A DNA stretch of 64,000 nt from Thermohalobaculum sp039027855 (GTDB taxonomy: Bacteria; Pseudomonadota; Alphaproteobacteria; Rhodobacterales; Rhodobacteraceae). The position numbers and the translations under genes are program-made. The DNA is taken from positions 124,001 through 188,000 of the forward strand of contig JBCCJI010000005.1 in assembly GCA_039027855.1 (NCBI GenBank). The letters are read 5' to 3'. How positions within the stretch are numbered: position 1 is the stretch's first letter; each line of letters begins with the position of its first letter. The notes beneath the pieces were generated by a model. That model saw nothing but the letters and a program-made list of their open reading frames with translations. It was not told the DNA's origin and did not search any database. Shown here in pieces: positions 52,176-60,089 of this stretch.

Positions 52176-53528
52176 TTAGCGGCTGACATTCTCCGGTGTC
52201 GGCACACACTCAAGCAAGGGCAGGAGCGCGGCCATGTCCGGGCCCCGGTCAAGTCCGGTTAGCGCCTTGCGGAGCGGTTTGAACAGCGCCGCCCCCTTTC
52301 GCCCGCTGGCGGCTTTGACCGCGCCTGTCCAGGTGGCCCAGGTTGTCTCGTCCCAGGGACGCGCGGGCAGCGTCGCCAGCGCCTCGGCGACAAAGGCACG
52401 ATCACTCTCGTCGATCAGCGGCGTGGTGCCAGCGCTGCAAAGGCGCACCCAATCGGCCGCATCCTCGAACTGCGCGAGATTGGGTGCCACCGCAGCCCAG
52501 AACGCCTTGGCCTTAGCCCCCGACAGGCCGAGCGCCGACAGCCGCGGGGCAGCGGCTTCGAACGGCAGGGCGCGCACCGTCTTTTCGGAATGCTGGCGCA
52601 GTTCCGCGTCGTCGATCCGTGTGTCAGCCCGGCCAAAGGCGGCGATATCAAAACCTTCCAGGATCTCCTGATGGCTCGTCGCGGGTTCCACCGGCAGCGA
52701 AGAGCCAAGCCGCGCCAGCATCGACACCACAGCCAGCGCTTCGACCCCACTGTCGCGCAGACTGCCGAGCGACAGGGCACCGGTTCTTTTGGAGAACGCC
52801 TCGCCATCGCCCGCCGTCAGCAAAGAGTGGTGGGCAAAAACCGGCGGCGTGGCGGCGAGCGCCTGGAATAACTGATGCTGAGCGCCGGTGTTGGTGACGT
52901 GATCGGCCCCCCGCACGATATGACTGATGCCCATGACCGCATCATCGACGACCGAGGCCAGCGTGTAGAGGACCTGACCATCACCGCGTACCAGCACCGG
53001 ATCGGAAACCGACGCGGCATCGACGGCGACAGGCCCCCGGATCATATCCTCCCAGGCGACACTCCCATGCTCCAGCAGAAAGCGCAGATGGGCCGTGCGC
53101 CCGGCCGACCGGAGTTCGGCTTTCTGCGCATCGCTGAGTGTCAGCGCCGCACGGTCGTAGACCGGCGGCAGGCCGCGCCGCGCCTGGGCACGACGGCGGA
53201 ACTCCAACTCCTCAGGCGTCTCGAAGGCCTCGTAGATGCGGCCCGATGCCTGCAGGCGGCGCGCTGCGTCGCGGTAGAGATCGAGCCGGTCCGACTGGCG
53301 GATCTCCTCGTCCCAGCCAAGACCCAACCAATCGAGATCGCGCCGGATCGCATCGGCATGCGCCTCGCTCGACCGCGCGGTGTCGGTGTCGTCTAGCCGG
53401 AGGATGAAACGGCCACCCGCCTTCCGCGCGATGGCCCAGTTCATGATGGCCGAACGGGCATTGCCCAGATGCAGCCGCCCGGTCGGCGAAGGCGCAAAGC
53501 GGGTGATCATGGTCGCGGTGGCGGTCAT
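52176..53528 (-). CDS. gltX: Glutamyl-tRNA synthetase
   Basis: A 450-residue class Ib synthetase: TRFAPSPTGRLHLGNARSAI with the HIGH-type HLGN, LRLDDTDTARS, and the KMSKS-type loop GEAFSKRTGALS. The C-terminal domain is the alpha-helical anticodon-binding type of bacterial GluRS. The shortened HIGH and KMSKS motifs and length match the second GltX found in many Rhodobacterales, so another gltX probably exists elsewhere; one of the two may charge tRNA-Gln for GatCAB amidation. It lies 24 bp downstream of a membrane-protein gene. Confidence 0.94.
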   Translation of the reverse strand: MTATATMITRFAPSPTGRLHLGNARSAIMNWAIARKAGGRFILRLDDTDTARSSEAHADAIRRDLDWLGLGWDEEIRQSDRLDLYRDAARRLQASGRIYEAFETPEELEFRRRAQARRGLPPVYDRAALTLSDAQKAELRSAGRTAHLRFLLEHGSVAWEDMIRGPVAVDAASVSDPVLVRGDGQVLYTLASVVDDAVMGISHIVRGADHVTNTGAQHQLFQALAATPPVFAHHSLLTAGDGEAFSKRTGALSLGSLRDSGVEALAVVSMLARLGSSLPVEPATSHQEILEGFDIAAFGRADTRIDDAELRQHSEKTVRALPFEAAAPRLSALGLSGAKAKAFWAAVAPNLAQFEDAADWVRLCSAGTTPLIDESDRAFVAEALATLPARPWDETTWATWTGAVKAASGRKGAALFKPLRKALTGLDRGPDMAALLPLLECVPTPENVSR

Positions 53529-53552
53529 GTGGCGGGTGTCCTGCGTGTCGCC

Positions 53553-54101
53553 TCAGGCCTCGGCAGTGCGGTCAAGCTCAGGGCGAAAGCGGCGCGCGGC
53601 ATCCAGGATGGTGTCGAAGCCCACGGGCGCAAACCAGTGCGTCAGCAGCACATCCACATCCATCGACGCGCGGTTCAGCCGAAACTCGCGCACCGCACTT
53701 TCGCTCCAATCGGCCCGGGCGCGCGCATCCGGCCGCAGGCGCACGCCGAAGGCCTGCGTGGCGAGGCCGGGCATGAGCCGGATACCGCGTGTGACCAGCT
53801 CGTAGCTTTCGACATCGGCCCAGGGAATGCGGATCAGCGACAGGCCCCCGATCGGCATCTCGATCCCGTCGCCATCGACCGCGAAGACGGGCTTGCCGCG
53901 GAAGAACAAGGCGAGAGCGAAGGTCACGAAATAGGCGGCAAAGGCGAGCCCGAAGATGATTGCCCCCCATTTCACCGAGCTCTGGGCCCAGCGAAACCAG
54001 TCCACGCCGATGAAGGCCAGCACGACAAAGGCTGCCAGCATCATCAGGACGGCGGCCTTGCGTCGCGAGGCCGGGTAGCTGATGCGTGTCGCGTCAGTCA
54101 T
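53553..54101 (-). CDS. Membrane protein with PH-like cytoplasmic domain
   Basis: A 182-residue protein: N-terminal ISYPASRRKAAVLMMLAAFV, two transmembrane helices (about residues 16-35 and 45-68), then a soluble beta-rich domain with FRGKPVFAVDGDGIEMPIGG and LIRIPWADVESYELV. Two helices followed by this strand order resemble small bacterial PH-domain membrane proteins (STM3941-type). Function unknown. It is on the minus strand between nadE (118 bp upstream) and gltX (24 bp downstream). Confidence 0.75.
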   Translation of the reverse strand: MTDATRISYPASRRKAAVLMMLAAFVVLAFIGVDWFRWAQSSVKWGAIIFGLAFAAYFVTFALALFFRGKPVFAVDGDGIEMPIGGLSLIRIPWADVESYELVTRGIRLMPGLATQAFGVRLRPDARARADWSESAVREFRLNRASMDVDVLLTHWFAPVGFDTILDAARRFRPELDRTAEA

Positions 54102-54219
54102 CGGTTCTCCGTGTCAGCTGCCTTGATGACTGCTGCGCCGGTTCCGGTGGTAACCCATTAATACCTCAGAGGGCGAGCCTTGCCGCTCACAGCCTCGATA
54201 CGCGTTGCAGGATCGACCC

Positions 54220-55977
54220 TCAGCCGGTCTCGCGGGTCCGTTCGCGCCCCGCACCATCATGCCCCGCACCATCACGCCCCGCGCCATCACGCCAGCGGTT
54301 CACAATTGGATAGCGCCGATCCAGCCAGAACGCCTTTTTGGTGAGCTTGGTGCCCGGGGCGGACTGGAAGCGCTTGTACTCCGACAGGTAGAGGAGGTGC
54401 TGAACCTTCGCGACCTCCTCCGCGTGATGTCCCTCGGCCAACAAGGTGTCGACCGAGACCTCCCGCTCGACCAGACCCTCCAGGATCGCGTCGAGGCGAT
54501 CGTAAGGCGGCAGGCTGTCCTCGTCCTTCTGGTCCGGGCGTAGCTCGGCCGAGGGCGGCTTTGTGATGATCCGCTCGGGAATGACGCGACCGGCGGGGCC
54601 TTTCATCCAGGGCTCATGGACCTGATTGCGCCAGCGCGCCGCTGCAAAGACCCGCGTTTTATAGAGGTCTTTGATCGGGTTATAGGCGCCGTTCATATCG
54701 CCATAAAGCGTGGCATAGCCGACTGCGACCTCGGACTTGTTGCCCGTGGTCAGCAGCAGCTCACCGAACTTGTTGGACAGCGCCATCAACACGGTGCCCC
54801 GGAGGCGCGATTGCAGGTTCTCTTCGGTCACGTCAGGCGCGCGGCCCTCGAAATGCGGTGCCAGGCTTTCGGACAGGGTGTCGACGGCAGGCGCGATGGG
54901 CACGGTGTCGAGCGTGACGCCAAGTGCCTCGGCACAGGCGGCCGCGTCCTCAAGGCTGTGCTCGGAGGTATAGCGTGAGGGCAGCATGACGGAGCGCACG
55001 TTCTCGGGGCCGAGAGCGTCGCTCGCGATGGTCGCGACCAGAGCGCTGTCGATGCCGCCCGACATACCCAGCAGAACGCGCTCGAACCCGGATTTTGCTA
55101 CATAATCGCGCGTGGCCGTCACCATGGCGGCATAGTCCAGCGCTGCCGCCTCGGGCACTGGGGCTTTCTCGGTCTCGACGACGCGCCAGCCGTCATGGGT
55201 GTTGGCGATCTCGATCACCCGGTCGACGGCCTCGAAATACGGCAGTTGTGCTGCCAGCCGACCGGGTGGGTTGATCGCGAAACTACCGCCATCGAACACC
55301 TGATCGTCCTGCCCGCCGACGAGGTTGAGGTAGACGACCGGCAATCCCGTCTCGACCGAGCGGGCCACGGCATGGGAGAGGCGAATGTCGATCTTACCCC
55401 GCTCGAAGGGCGACCCGTTCGGGCTCAACAGCACTTCGGCGCCCGCCTCGGCCAGCCCCTCGCAGATATCGTCGAACCAGATATCCTCGCAGATCGGGAA
55501 ACCGACACGGCAGCCCCCGATCTCGATCGGCCCCGGAGCCGGCCCTTCGGCATAGAGCCGTTTCTCGTCGAAGACACCGTAGTTCGGGCGGTGATGCTTC
55601 AGGCAGCGCGCCCGCATCGCGCCCCGCTCCAACACCACATACCCGTTGTAGACGGCCCCTTCGTGCGCCAGCGGTGCGCCCACGGCCAGGGCCGGGCCAT
55701 CGCCGCAGGCCTGGGCCAGCGTCTCGATGGCGCGCGCGCAGTCACGCAGAAATGCCGGGCGCACGCTCAGATCCAGCAATTGGTAGCCCGACAGGAACAT
55801 CTCGGGCAGCATCACAAGATCGACGCCAGCGTCGCGGCCGATCTCCCAGGCCTCGCGGGCGGCATGGGTATTGCCCTCGATGTCACCGGCGGTGGGATTG
55901 CGCTGAGCCAGAAGCACACGGAGGGTCAGACCCTTGCCCGGACCGTCATCCGCGCTGCCGTTTGTCAGAGAGGACAC
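54220..55977 (-). CDS. nadE: Glutamine-dependent NAD+ synthase
   Basis: A 585-residue two-domain enzyme. The N-terminal nitrilase-type glutaminase has Glu in VMLPEMFLSGYQ, Lys in LKHHRPNYGVFDEKRLY and the nucleophile Cys in GFPICEDIW. The C-terminal synthase has the PP-loop GMSGGIDSALVATIASD. It converts nicotinate adenine dinucleotide to NAD+ with glutamine as the ammonia source. The final residues form an odd Gly/Ala/Asp/Arg repeat (DGAG units) encoded by a 15-bp tandem repeat, beyond the conserved end at RRYPIVNRWR. Confidence 0.96.
   Translation of the reverse strand: MSSLTNGSADDGPGKGLTLRVLLAQRNPTAGDIEGNTHAAREAWEIGRDAGVDLVMLPEMFLSGYQLLDLSVRPAFLRDCARAIETLAQACGDGPALAVGAPLAHEGAVYNGYVVLERGAMRARCLKHHRPNYGVFDEKRLYAEGPAPGPIEIGGCRVGFPICEDIWFDDICEGLAEAGAEVLLSPNGSPFERGKIDIRLSHAVARSVETGLPVVYLNLVGGQDDQVFDGGSFAINPPGRLAAQLPYFEAVDRVIEIANTHDGWRVVETEKAPVPEAAALDYAAMVTATRDYVAKSGFERVLLGMSGGIDSALVATIASDALGPENVRSVMLPSRYTSEHSLEDAAACAEALGVTLDTVPIAPAVDTLSESLAPHFEGRAPDVTEENLQSRLRGTVLMALSNKFGELLLTTGNKSEVAVGYATLYGDMNGAYNPIKDLYKTRVFAAARWRNQVHEPWMKGPAGRVIPERIITKPPSAELRPDQKDEDSLPPYDRLDAILEGLVEREVSVDTLLAEGHHAEEVAKVQHLLYLSEYKRFQSAPGTKLTKKAFWLDRRYPIVNRWRDGAGRDGAGHDGAGRERTRETG
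54246..54290. repeat. 15-bp tandem repeat at the 3' end of nadE
   Basis: Three copies of gccccgcaccatcat with one or two changes, in frame with nadE, encode the repeated DGAG-R/H peptide of its C-terminal extension. The copies are close to identical, indicating recent slippage. Confidence 0.88.
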
Positions 55978-56198
55978 TGGCTCGGTTTCCGTGGTTGGTT
56001 TCTCGGCTTCGGTTCGCGAGGTCGGGCGGAAGTAAGGCGGAGGTGCCCAGATGACCAGTCCGATACTGCCCTACTGCGGCAGCATGGCCGCGTAAATGTC
56101 CCGTTGTCGGCCATCATGCTGCCAAATAGTCTGGCGATACACTTTCTGGGGATAGCGGCCCGCGTGAGGCCTTAGTGAACAGTTGGGGAAACGGGCGG

Positions 56199-57626
56199 AT
56201 GCGAAGCTTTACAGCGGCGACGGTACTCTTCGGGTTTAGCGCAAGTCTGGCGGCGGCGCAGGACGGCACCGCGGTTGCGACGAAAGAGTACGACAGCGGC
56301 GCGACCTACCAGGGCGAATTTCAGGACGGAAAGCAGCACGGTCAGGGTACCTACATTGCGCCCGACGGCTACGAATACACCGGCGAGTGGTTTGAGGGTA
56401 AGCGCCAGGGCAAGGGGGTCGCGAAGTTCACCAACGGCTCCGTCTACGAGGGCGACTTTCTGAATGACGTGCCGCACGGCAAGGGCACCATCACCTATGC
56501 CAACGGTGGCACCTATACCGGCGACTGGGCCAACGGCGTGATCGAAGGCCAGGGCAAGGCCGATTACGGTAACGGCATGGTCTACGATGGTGGCTTTCAG
56601 AACAGCGCCCACCACGGTTTCGGCGTGATGACACGCGACAATGGCTATCGTTACGAGGGCGAGTGGCAGCAAGGTGCCCAGCACGGTGACGGCACAGTCA
56701 CCTACCCCGACGGCGCGGTCTACACCGGCGTCTTTGTCGAGGGTGTGCGCCACGGCACCGGCAAGATCACGCTGCCCGACGGTTTCGTCTACGAGGGACA
56801 GTGGCAGAACGGGCAGATTACCGGCTCGGGCGAGGCCGCCTATGCCAACGGCGACCGCTACTCGGGCGCGTTCGTCGAGGGCAAGCGCAACGGCCAGGGC
56901 GTGGCGATCTACGCCTCGGGCGACCGCTACGAGGGCCAGTTCCTCGCGGGCGACCGTCACGGCGTCGGCAAATTCATCGGGACCGACGGCTATACCTATG
57001 AGGGGGCCTGGATCGAGGGCCGGATCGAGGGTGAGGGCGTCGCCTCCTACCCCAACGGTTCGCGCTACGAGGGCCAGTTCGTGGCGGGCACGCCGGACGG
57101 TCAGGGTACCATCATATATGCCGATGGCGGCAGTTACACCGGCCAGTGGGCGCAGGGGGTCATCACCGGCGCAGGCGTGGCGCGCTATGCCAACGGCTCG
57201 GTCTACGAGGGCAGCTTTCTGAATGCCCGCCACCATGGTGAGGGAACGATGACCTACCCGGATGGCCATGTGTATGCGGGCATGTGGACCGAAGGCGTCC
57301 AGGCAGGCACCGGCAAGCTGACCTACCCCGATGGCGCGATCTATGACGGCGGCTTCGTCGCCGGGCGCCGCGAGGGCGCGGGCAAGCTGATCCTGGCCGA
57401 CGGTTTCGTCTATGACGGCGGCTGGCTCGAGGGCGAGATCCACGGAGAGGGTATCGCCACCTATCCCAATGGCGACGAGTACCGCGGCAACTTCATCCGT
57501 GGCCGCCAGCACGGCTTCGGCGTGATGGCGTACTCCAACGGCACGGTCTACGAGGGCTGCTGGGAAGACGGCCAGCGCGCCGGCGCCCAGGCCGAGGGCC
57601 AGGACTGCGATACCGCCACGCAGTGA
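56199..57626 (+). CDS. Exported MORN-repeat protein
   Basis: A 475-residue protein: signal peptide (MRSFTAATVLFGFSASLAAAQ) and then about 19 MORN repeats of 23 residues each, of the form YPDG-x-x-Y-x-G-x-x-x-x-G-x-x-x-G-x-G, e.g. YEGQFVAGTPDGQGTI. The last repeat ends with a cysteine-bearing EGCWEDGQRAGAQ. MORN arrays bind lipids or proteins; an exported bacterial version probably acts in the periplasm or on the envelope. The ATG at 56199 has GGGGAAACGGGCGG just before it; a GTG at 56175 is in frame but unneeded. The repeats create a large antisense frame, which is a shadow. Divergent from nadE. Confidence 0.9.
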   Translation: MRSFTAATVLFGFSASLAAAQDGTAVATKEYDSGATYQGEFQDGKQHGQGTYIAPDGYEYTGEWFEGKRQGKGVAKFTNGSVYEGDFLNDVPHGKGTITYANGGTYTGDWANGVIEGQGKADYGNGMVYDGGFQNSAHHGFGVMTRDNGYRYEGEWQQGAQHGDGTVTYPDGAVYTGVFVEGVRHGTGKITLPDGFVYEGQWQNGQITGSGEAAYANGDRYSGAFVEGKRNGQGVAIYASGDRYEGQFLAGDRHGVGKFIGTDGYTYEGAWIEGRIEGEGVASYPNGSRYEGQFVAGTPDGQGTIIYADGGSYTGQWAQGVITGAGVARYANGSVYEGSFLNARHHGEGTMTYPDGHVYAGMWTEGVQAGTGKLTYPDGAIYDGGFVAGRREGAGKLILADGFVYDGGWLEGEIHGEGIATYPNGDEYRGNFIRGRQHGFGVMAYSNGTVYEGCWEDGQRAGAQAEGQDCDTATQ

Positions 57627-57668
57627 TACGGCACTCACCGCCGCCGCAGGTGACGGGTGAACATTTAT

Positions 57669-57699
57669 GGGGGTGGTGCCGATGGCACCGCCCCTTTTT
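57669..57699 (+). terminator. Intrinsic terminator after the MORN gene
   Basis: An 11-bp stem (ggggtggtgcc pairing with ggcaccgcccc, one G-U) with a 3-base loop gat is followed by five T residues, 43 bp after the stop at 57626. It also lies downstream of the minus-strand pair at 57759-58654, but the T-run orientation serves the plus strand. Confidence 0.88.
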
Positions 57700-57758
57700 C
57701 GTACGGCCCTGATTGGCGCGCAGCTTTTGCTGTTGTCGCCGCTCTCAGCCCAAGGCTC

Positions 57759-57998
57759 TCACCGCCGGGCGAGACGGCCCATCATGCCAAACCGCTCCGA
57801 TCCGTGGCTGTGGCAGTGGCTACCGCAATGGGAGTGGCAGTAGCCCGCGACCCCGCCAGGCCCAACCAGCCGGTCGAGCTCCAGCTTCGCGCTGCTCATG
57901 ATCTCGCGCAGCTGCGGGCCGAGCCGTTCGGCGGCCTCGGGATTGGCGCGAATGGCCGTCTTGAGTCCCTCGATGTCGTCCAGAATCTTGTCCGTCAT
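57759..57998 (-). CDS. Cys/His-rich peptide, candidate RiPP precursor or metal-binding peptide
   Basis: A 79-residue frame with a strong GGAGGACG ribosome binding site. It has an acidic, helical leader-like first half (ILDDIEGLKTAIRANPEAAE, LREIMSSAKLELDRLV), a GPGG junction at about residue 49, and a C-terminal core GYCHSHCGSHCHSHG with three Cys and five His, followed by a basic tail (MMGRLARR). Leader plus Gly-Gly plus a compact Cys/His repeat is the layout of ribosomally made, modified peptide precursors; a simple Cu/Zn-binding peptide is the alternative. Its ATG overlaps the stop of the partner gene (ATGA). No YcaO, radical SAM, lanthipeptide, DUF692 or transporter gene is adjacent, which weakens the RiPP reading. 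Confidence 0.62.
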   Translation of the reverse strand: MTDKILDDIEGLKTAIRANPEAAERLGPQLREIMSSAKLELDRLVGPGGVAGYCHSHCGSHCHSHGSERFGMMGRLARR

Positions 57999-58654
57999 GA
58001 TGCGTCCTCCGTCTGATCGGTTGTCGAGTAGATCCACAGGGTCTGTGTCGTATCCGCTGAGGATGACAGCGTCTCCTGCGTGACGACCCGCAGATCGAGC
58101 GTGCGCGTCGCCTCGTCGGTCGTCTCCAGCAGCGTGGTCCCGGACCCGAGCACGAAGCTGTGTCTCGAGAATAGGCCCGCGATGCCGAAGGTGTCGGCCA
58201 TCCCCGAAGCGATGACCTCCTCGCCGAGTTCTTCCAGCATGCCGTCTGAGAAGCACAGCAGGGCCACGTCGGCGCAGGCGCCACCGGGCCAATGGAGGAA
58301 CTCGAGCGGATACCAGCCGCGCCCGTCGCGTCCGTCGGCGAAGGCCCACAGATAGGGCACGGCGGTGTCGGCGACCTCGACGCGCCGACAGGGTCGCATC
58401 GTGGCGTGACGATCGCTTTCGAATCGTCGCAACACGATCTCGTCCGCGCCGATGTCGAAATGTTTGTGCAACAGGTTGACGGCGATGACGTCTTCGAAGC
58501 CGTATTTGCATATGACCGATCCAAGCGCGTCACGCGCCAGTGTGGACTCCCTCAACTTTAATTTAGCCTCGGGAAAATCATTCAGTTGATCAAATATTTC
58601 TGGATCATACGCCTTTAGTAACGGTGATTCATGGGTGCTATGATCAAGTGCCAT
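57995..58654 (-). CDS. Uncharacterised protein coupled to the Cys/His-rich peptide
   Basis: A 219-residue soluble protein I cannot place. Notable segments are ICKYGFEDVIAVNLLHKHFD, with a conserved-looking LLHKHFDIGADEIVL, then ADGRDGRGWYPLEFLHWPGG, ACADVALLCFSDGMLEELG, and an acidic Thr-rich end. I have an impression of distant fungal or actinobacterial hypotheticals with an LLHRHF segment, but no function. The ATG at 58654 has GGAGGAAAGT upstream; longer starts at 58666 and 58717 are possible. It overlaps the peptide gene by 4 bp, so the two should be made in a fixed ratio. A TTGACG-type promoter lies about 60-70 bp upstream. Confidence 0.7.
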   Translation of the reverse strand: MALDHSTHESPLLKAYDPEIFDQLNDFPEAKLKLRESTLARDALGSVICKYGFEDVIAVNLLHKHFDIGADEIVLRRFESDRHATMRPCRRVEVADTAVPYLWAFADGRDGRGWYPLEFLHWPGGACADVALLCFSDGMLEELGEEVIASGMADTFGIAGLFSRHSFVLGSGTTLLETTDEATRTLDLRVVTQETLSSSADTTQTLWIYSTTDQTEDAS

Positions 58655-58682
58655 ACTTTCCTCCATGATGCTTTCTCGAATC

Positions 58683-58699
58683 TGTATGATTTTGATACA
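58683..58699. promoter_or_regulatory. Inverted repeat in the divergent promoter region
   Basis: The repeat tgtat-N7-ataca lies in the 160 bp between the divergent genes at 58654 (minus) and 58815 (plus), in AT-rich DNA. It overlaps tgatacat, a string also present in the 25-bp palindrome at 17189. A regulator-binding site is plausible but unproven. Confidence 0.35.
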
Positions 58700-58814
58700 T
58701 GTTTTACTCGACGTCAATCAGATGAATATTTATGAGGCCTGAATGACAGGTGACATCGAAACGGATTTCCATAAGGTGGCCTTAACTTCAGCGGCACCGG
58801 AACCGGAGGGTCAC

Positions 58815-59183
58815 ATGGACACGCAGGCAATCGCCGAGGCCTTCACTGGCCTGATGAAGGAGGGCAAATTCGACGAGGCGCAGGATCGCTTCTGGGCGGA
58901 GGACATCCGATCGATCGAGGCCGCGCCCGGCCCGCATGCCGACGTGACGGGTCGTGAGGCGATGGCCGCAAAACATGCATGGTGGGAGGAGAACTCGACC
59001 GAGCACAGCACCGAGATCCGCGGCCCCATCGTGAACGGCGACATGTTCATGGTCCATTTCGACATGGACGTAACCATGAAGGACATGGGCCGCATGCAAA
59101 TGAGCGAAACCGGTCTCTACACGGTCAAAGACGGCAAGATCGTCGAGGAGCGCTTCTTCTACCCGCTGGGAGAGCCAGAGTGA
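58815..59183 (+). CDS. SnoaL-like (NTF2-fold) protein
   Basis: A 122-residue protein with the NTF2/SnoaL outline: N-terminal helices IAEAFTGLMKEGKFDEAQDRFWAED, TGREAMAAKHAWWEEN, and strands VNGDMFMVHFDMDVTMKD and ETGLYTVKDGKIVEERFFYP (cited in parts). Such proteins bind or isomerise small hydrophobic ligands; many have no assigned activity. The ATG at 58815 has CGGAGGG upstream, a better choice than the longer frame at 58743. It is divergent from the peptide operon. Confidence 0.85.
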   Translation: MDTQAIAEAFTGLMKEGKFDEAQDRFWAEDIRSIEAAPGPHADVTGREAMAAKHAWWEENSTEHSTEIRGPIVNGDMFMVHFDMDVTMKDMGRMQMSETGLYTVKDGKIVEERFFYPLGEPE

Positions 59184-59257
59184 GGCGGTTTGCTCATCTC
59201 GATGCTTCTCATCATGAAGTCGTTGCCTAAACCATCGCAGAATGATGCTGGTTGTCG

Positions 59258-59869
59258 ATGTATTTCGCTGATCTTTCGCCTTTTACACTGTATTAGGATA
59301 TTGCGAAACTTGGGCCGGCTTATAACATAGGCTGGCTCAGCTCATTAGAGGATTTTGATAAAGCGCCGGCGGATACTGCATTCCTCAACGCACTATGGTC
59401 ATTCTGTATGCACCCAATTTTGGTGCATCGAGGTTATCACCGTTGTGACTTGTGTACCGAGGGAGTAAATAGCCTCACCCCCTTGAAGCATAATTGGCAG
59501 CGCGTGAAATTAGGTAGCACATTGATCTGTGTCTTTAATTCTTCCGCGGATGCGTTCATTTCGCCAGATTTGATCTTTCACTACGTATCACATCACAATT
59601 ACATGCCGCCAGTTGAATATCGTGATGCTGTATTGAATGGGCCGCAGCCCGGCACGCGTGAGTACGCAATGCGTGTGCGTCCATATATTTCCCAAGAAAC
59701 AGTGACTTCCGCGGCGAATGACGCAGCAAGGGCGTTAGCAGCGAGATATGGCTACTACATCGATGCGAATGGTACTGCCAGATGGATACCGGATGAGGCC
59801 TTTGACGCTCACCACAGCCTTTCGCTGGACGAGTTAGCCATCGAGCTCAGAATTCGGTCTTACGAATGA
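59258..59869 (+). pseudogene. Uncharacterised gene interrupted by an in-frame amber codon
   Basis: From the ATG at 59258 the frame reads MYFADLSPFTLY, then TAG (59294-59296), and continues in the same phase with DIAKLGPAYNIGWLSSLEDFDK..., FLNALWSFC, HRGYHRCDLC, DLIFHYVSHHNYMPPVEYRDAV and onward to TGA at 59869. Read through the TAG it makes a protein of about 203 residues whose parts (YFADLSPY start, GWL, C-x-x-C, a HYV...PP...DAV block) match a family of small uncharacterised bacterial proteins as I remember it. The DNA is AT-rich compared with the neighbours, so the gene was probably acquired and then inactivated. An internal ATG at 59408 could still give a truncated product. Confidence 0.6.
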
Positions 59870-59942
59870 ACGGCATTGGGAGCTGAGGAGCCTTTGTAGC
59901 GGGCGAGACTTTTGGGGCTTCACTCATTAGGCCAAATCGGGC

Positions 59943-60005
59943 ATGACGCTCGTCATGATCACACGGCTGCGCATCGCGGGTCTGCTTCTCCTTACGCGCC
60001 CCTGA
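59943..60005 (+). CDS. leuL: Leucine leader peptide of leuA
   Basis: A 20-codon frame, MTLVMITRLRIAGLLLLTRP, with four consecutive leucine codons (ctg ctt ctc ctt) and six Leu in all, ends just at the start of a strong hairpin, 84 bp before leuA. This is the signature of a leu-operon attenuator: when charged tRNA-Leu is short the ribosome stalls on the Leu run. The stop codon lies in the hairpin's first arm. No obvious ribosome binding site precedes its ATG, which leaves some doubt. Confidence 0.75.
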   Translation: MTLVMITRLRIAGLLLLTRP

Positions 60006-60038
60006 GCGTGCCGGGATAACGGCGCGCGCGCTCAGGGG
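59999..60038 (+). promoter_or_regulatory. Attenuator hairpin upstream of leuA
   Basis: The arm cccctgagcg (59999-60008) pairs perfectly with cgctcagggg (60029-60038); an inner gccg/cggc helix (60010-60013/60020-60023) can stack on top. It immediately follows the Leu run of the leader peptide. No T-run follows, so termination may be Rho-assisted or the structure may act on translation or RNA stability instead. Confidence 0.72.
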
Positions 60039-60089
60039 ACGCACGACGCGCCGGCGAGACCCAGACCGGAACAGCCCAGGATCACTCAG

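Noticed and set aside
59294..59296. TAG read as an amino acid (stop-codon recoding)
   Set aside because: No sign of recoding signals, and TAG ends normal genes here (for example ntrY). A nonsense mutation is simpler.
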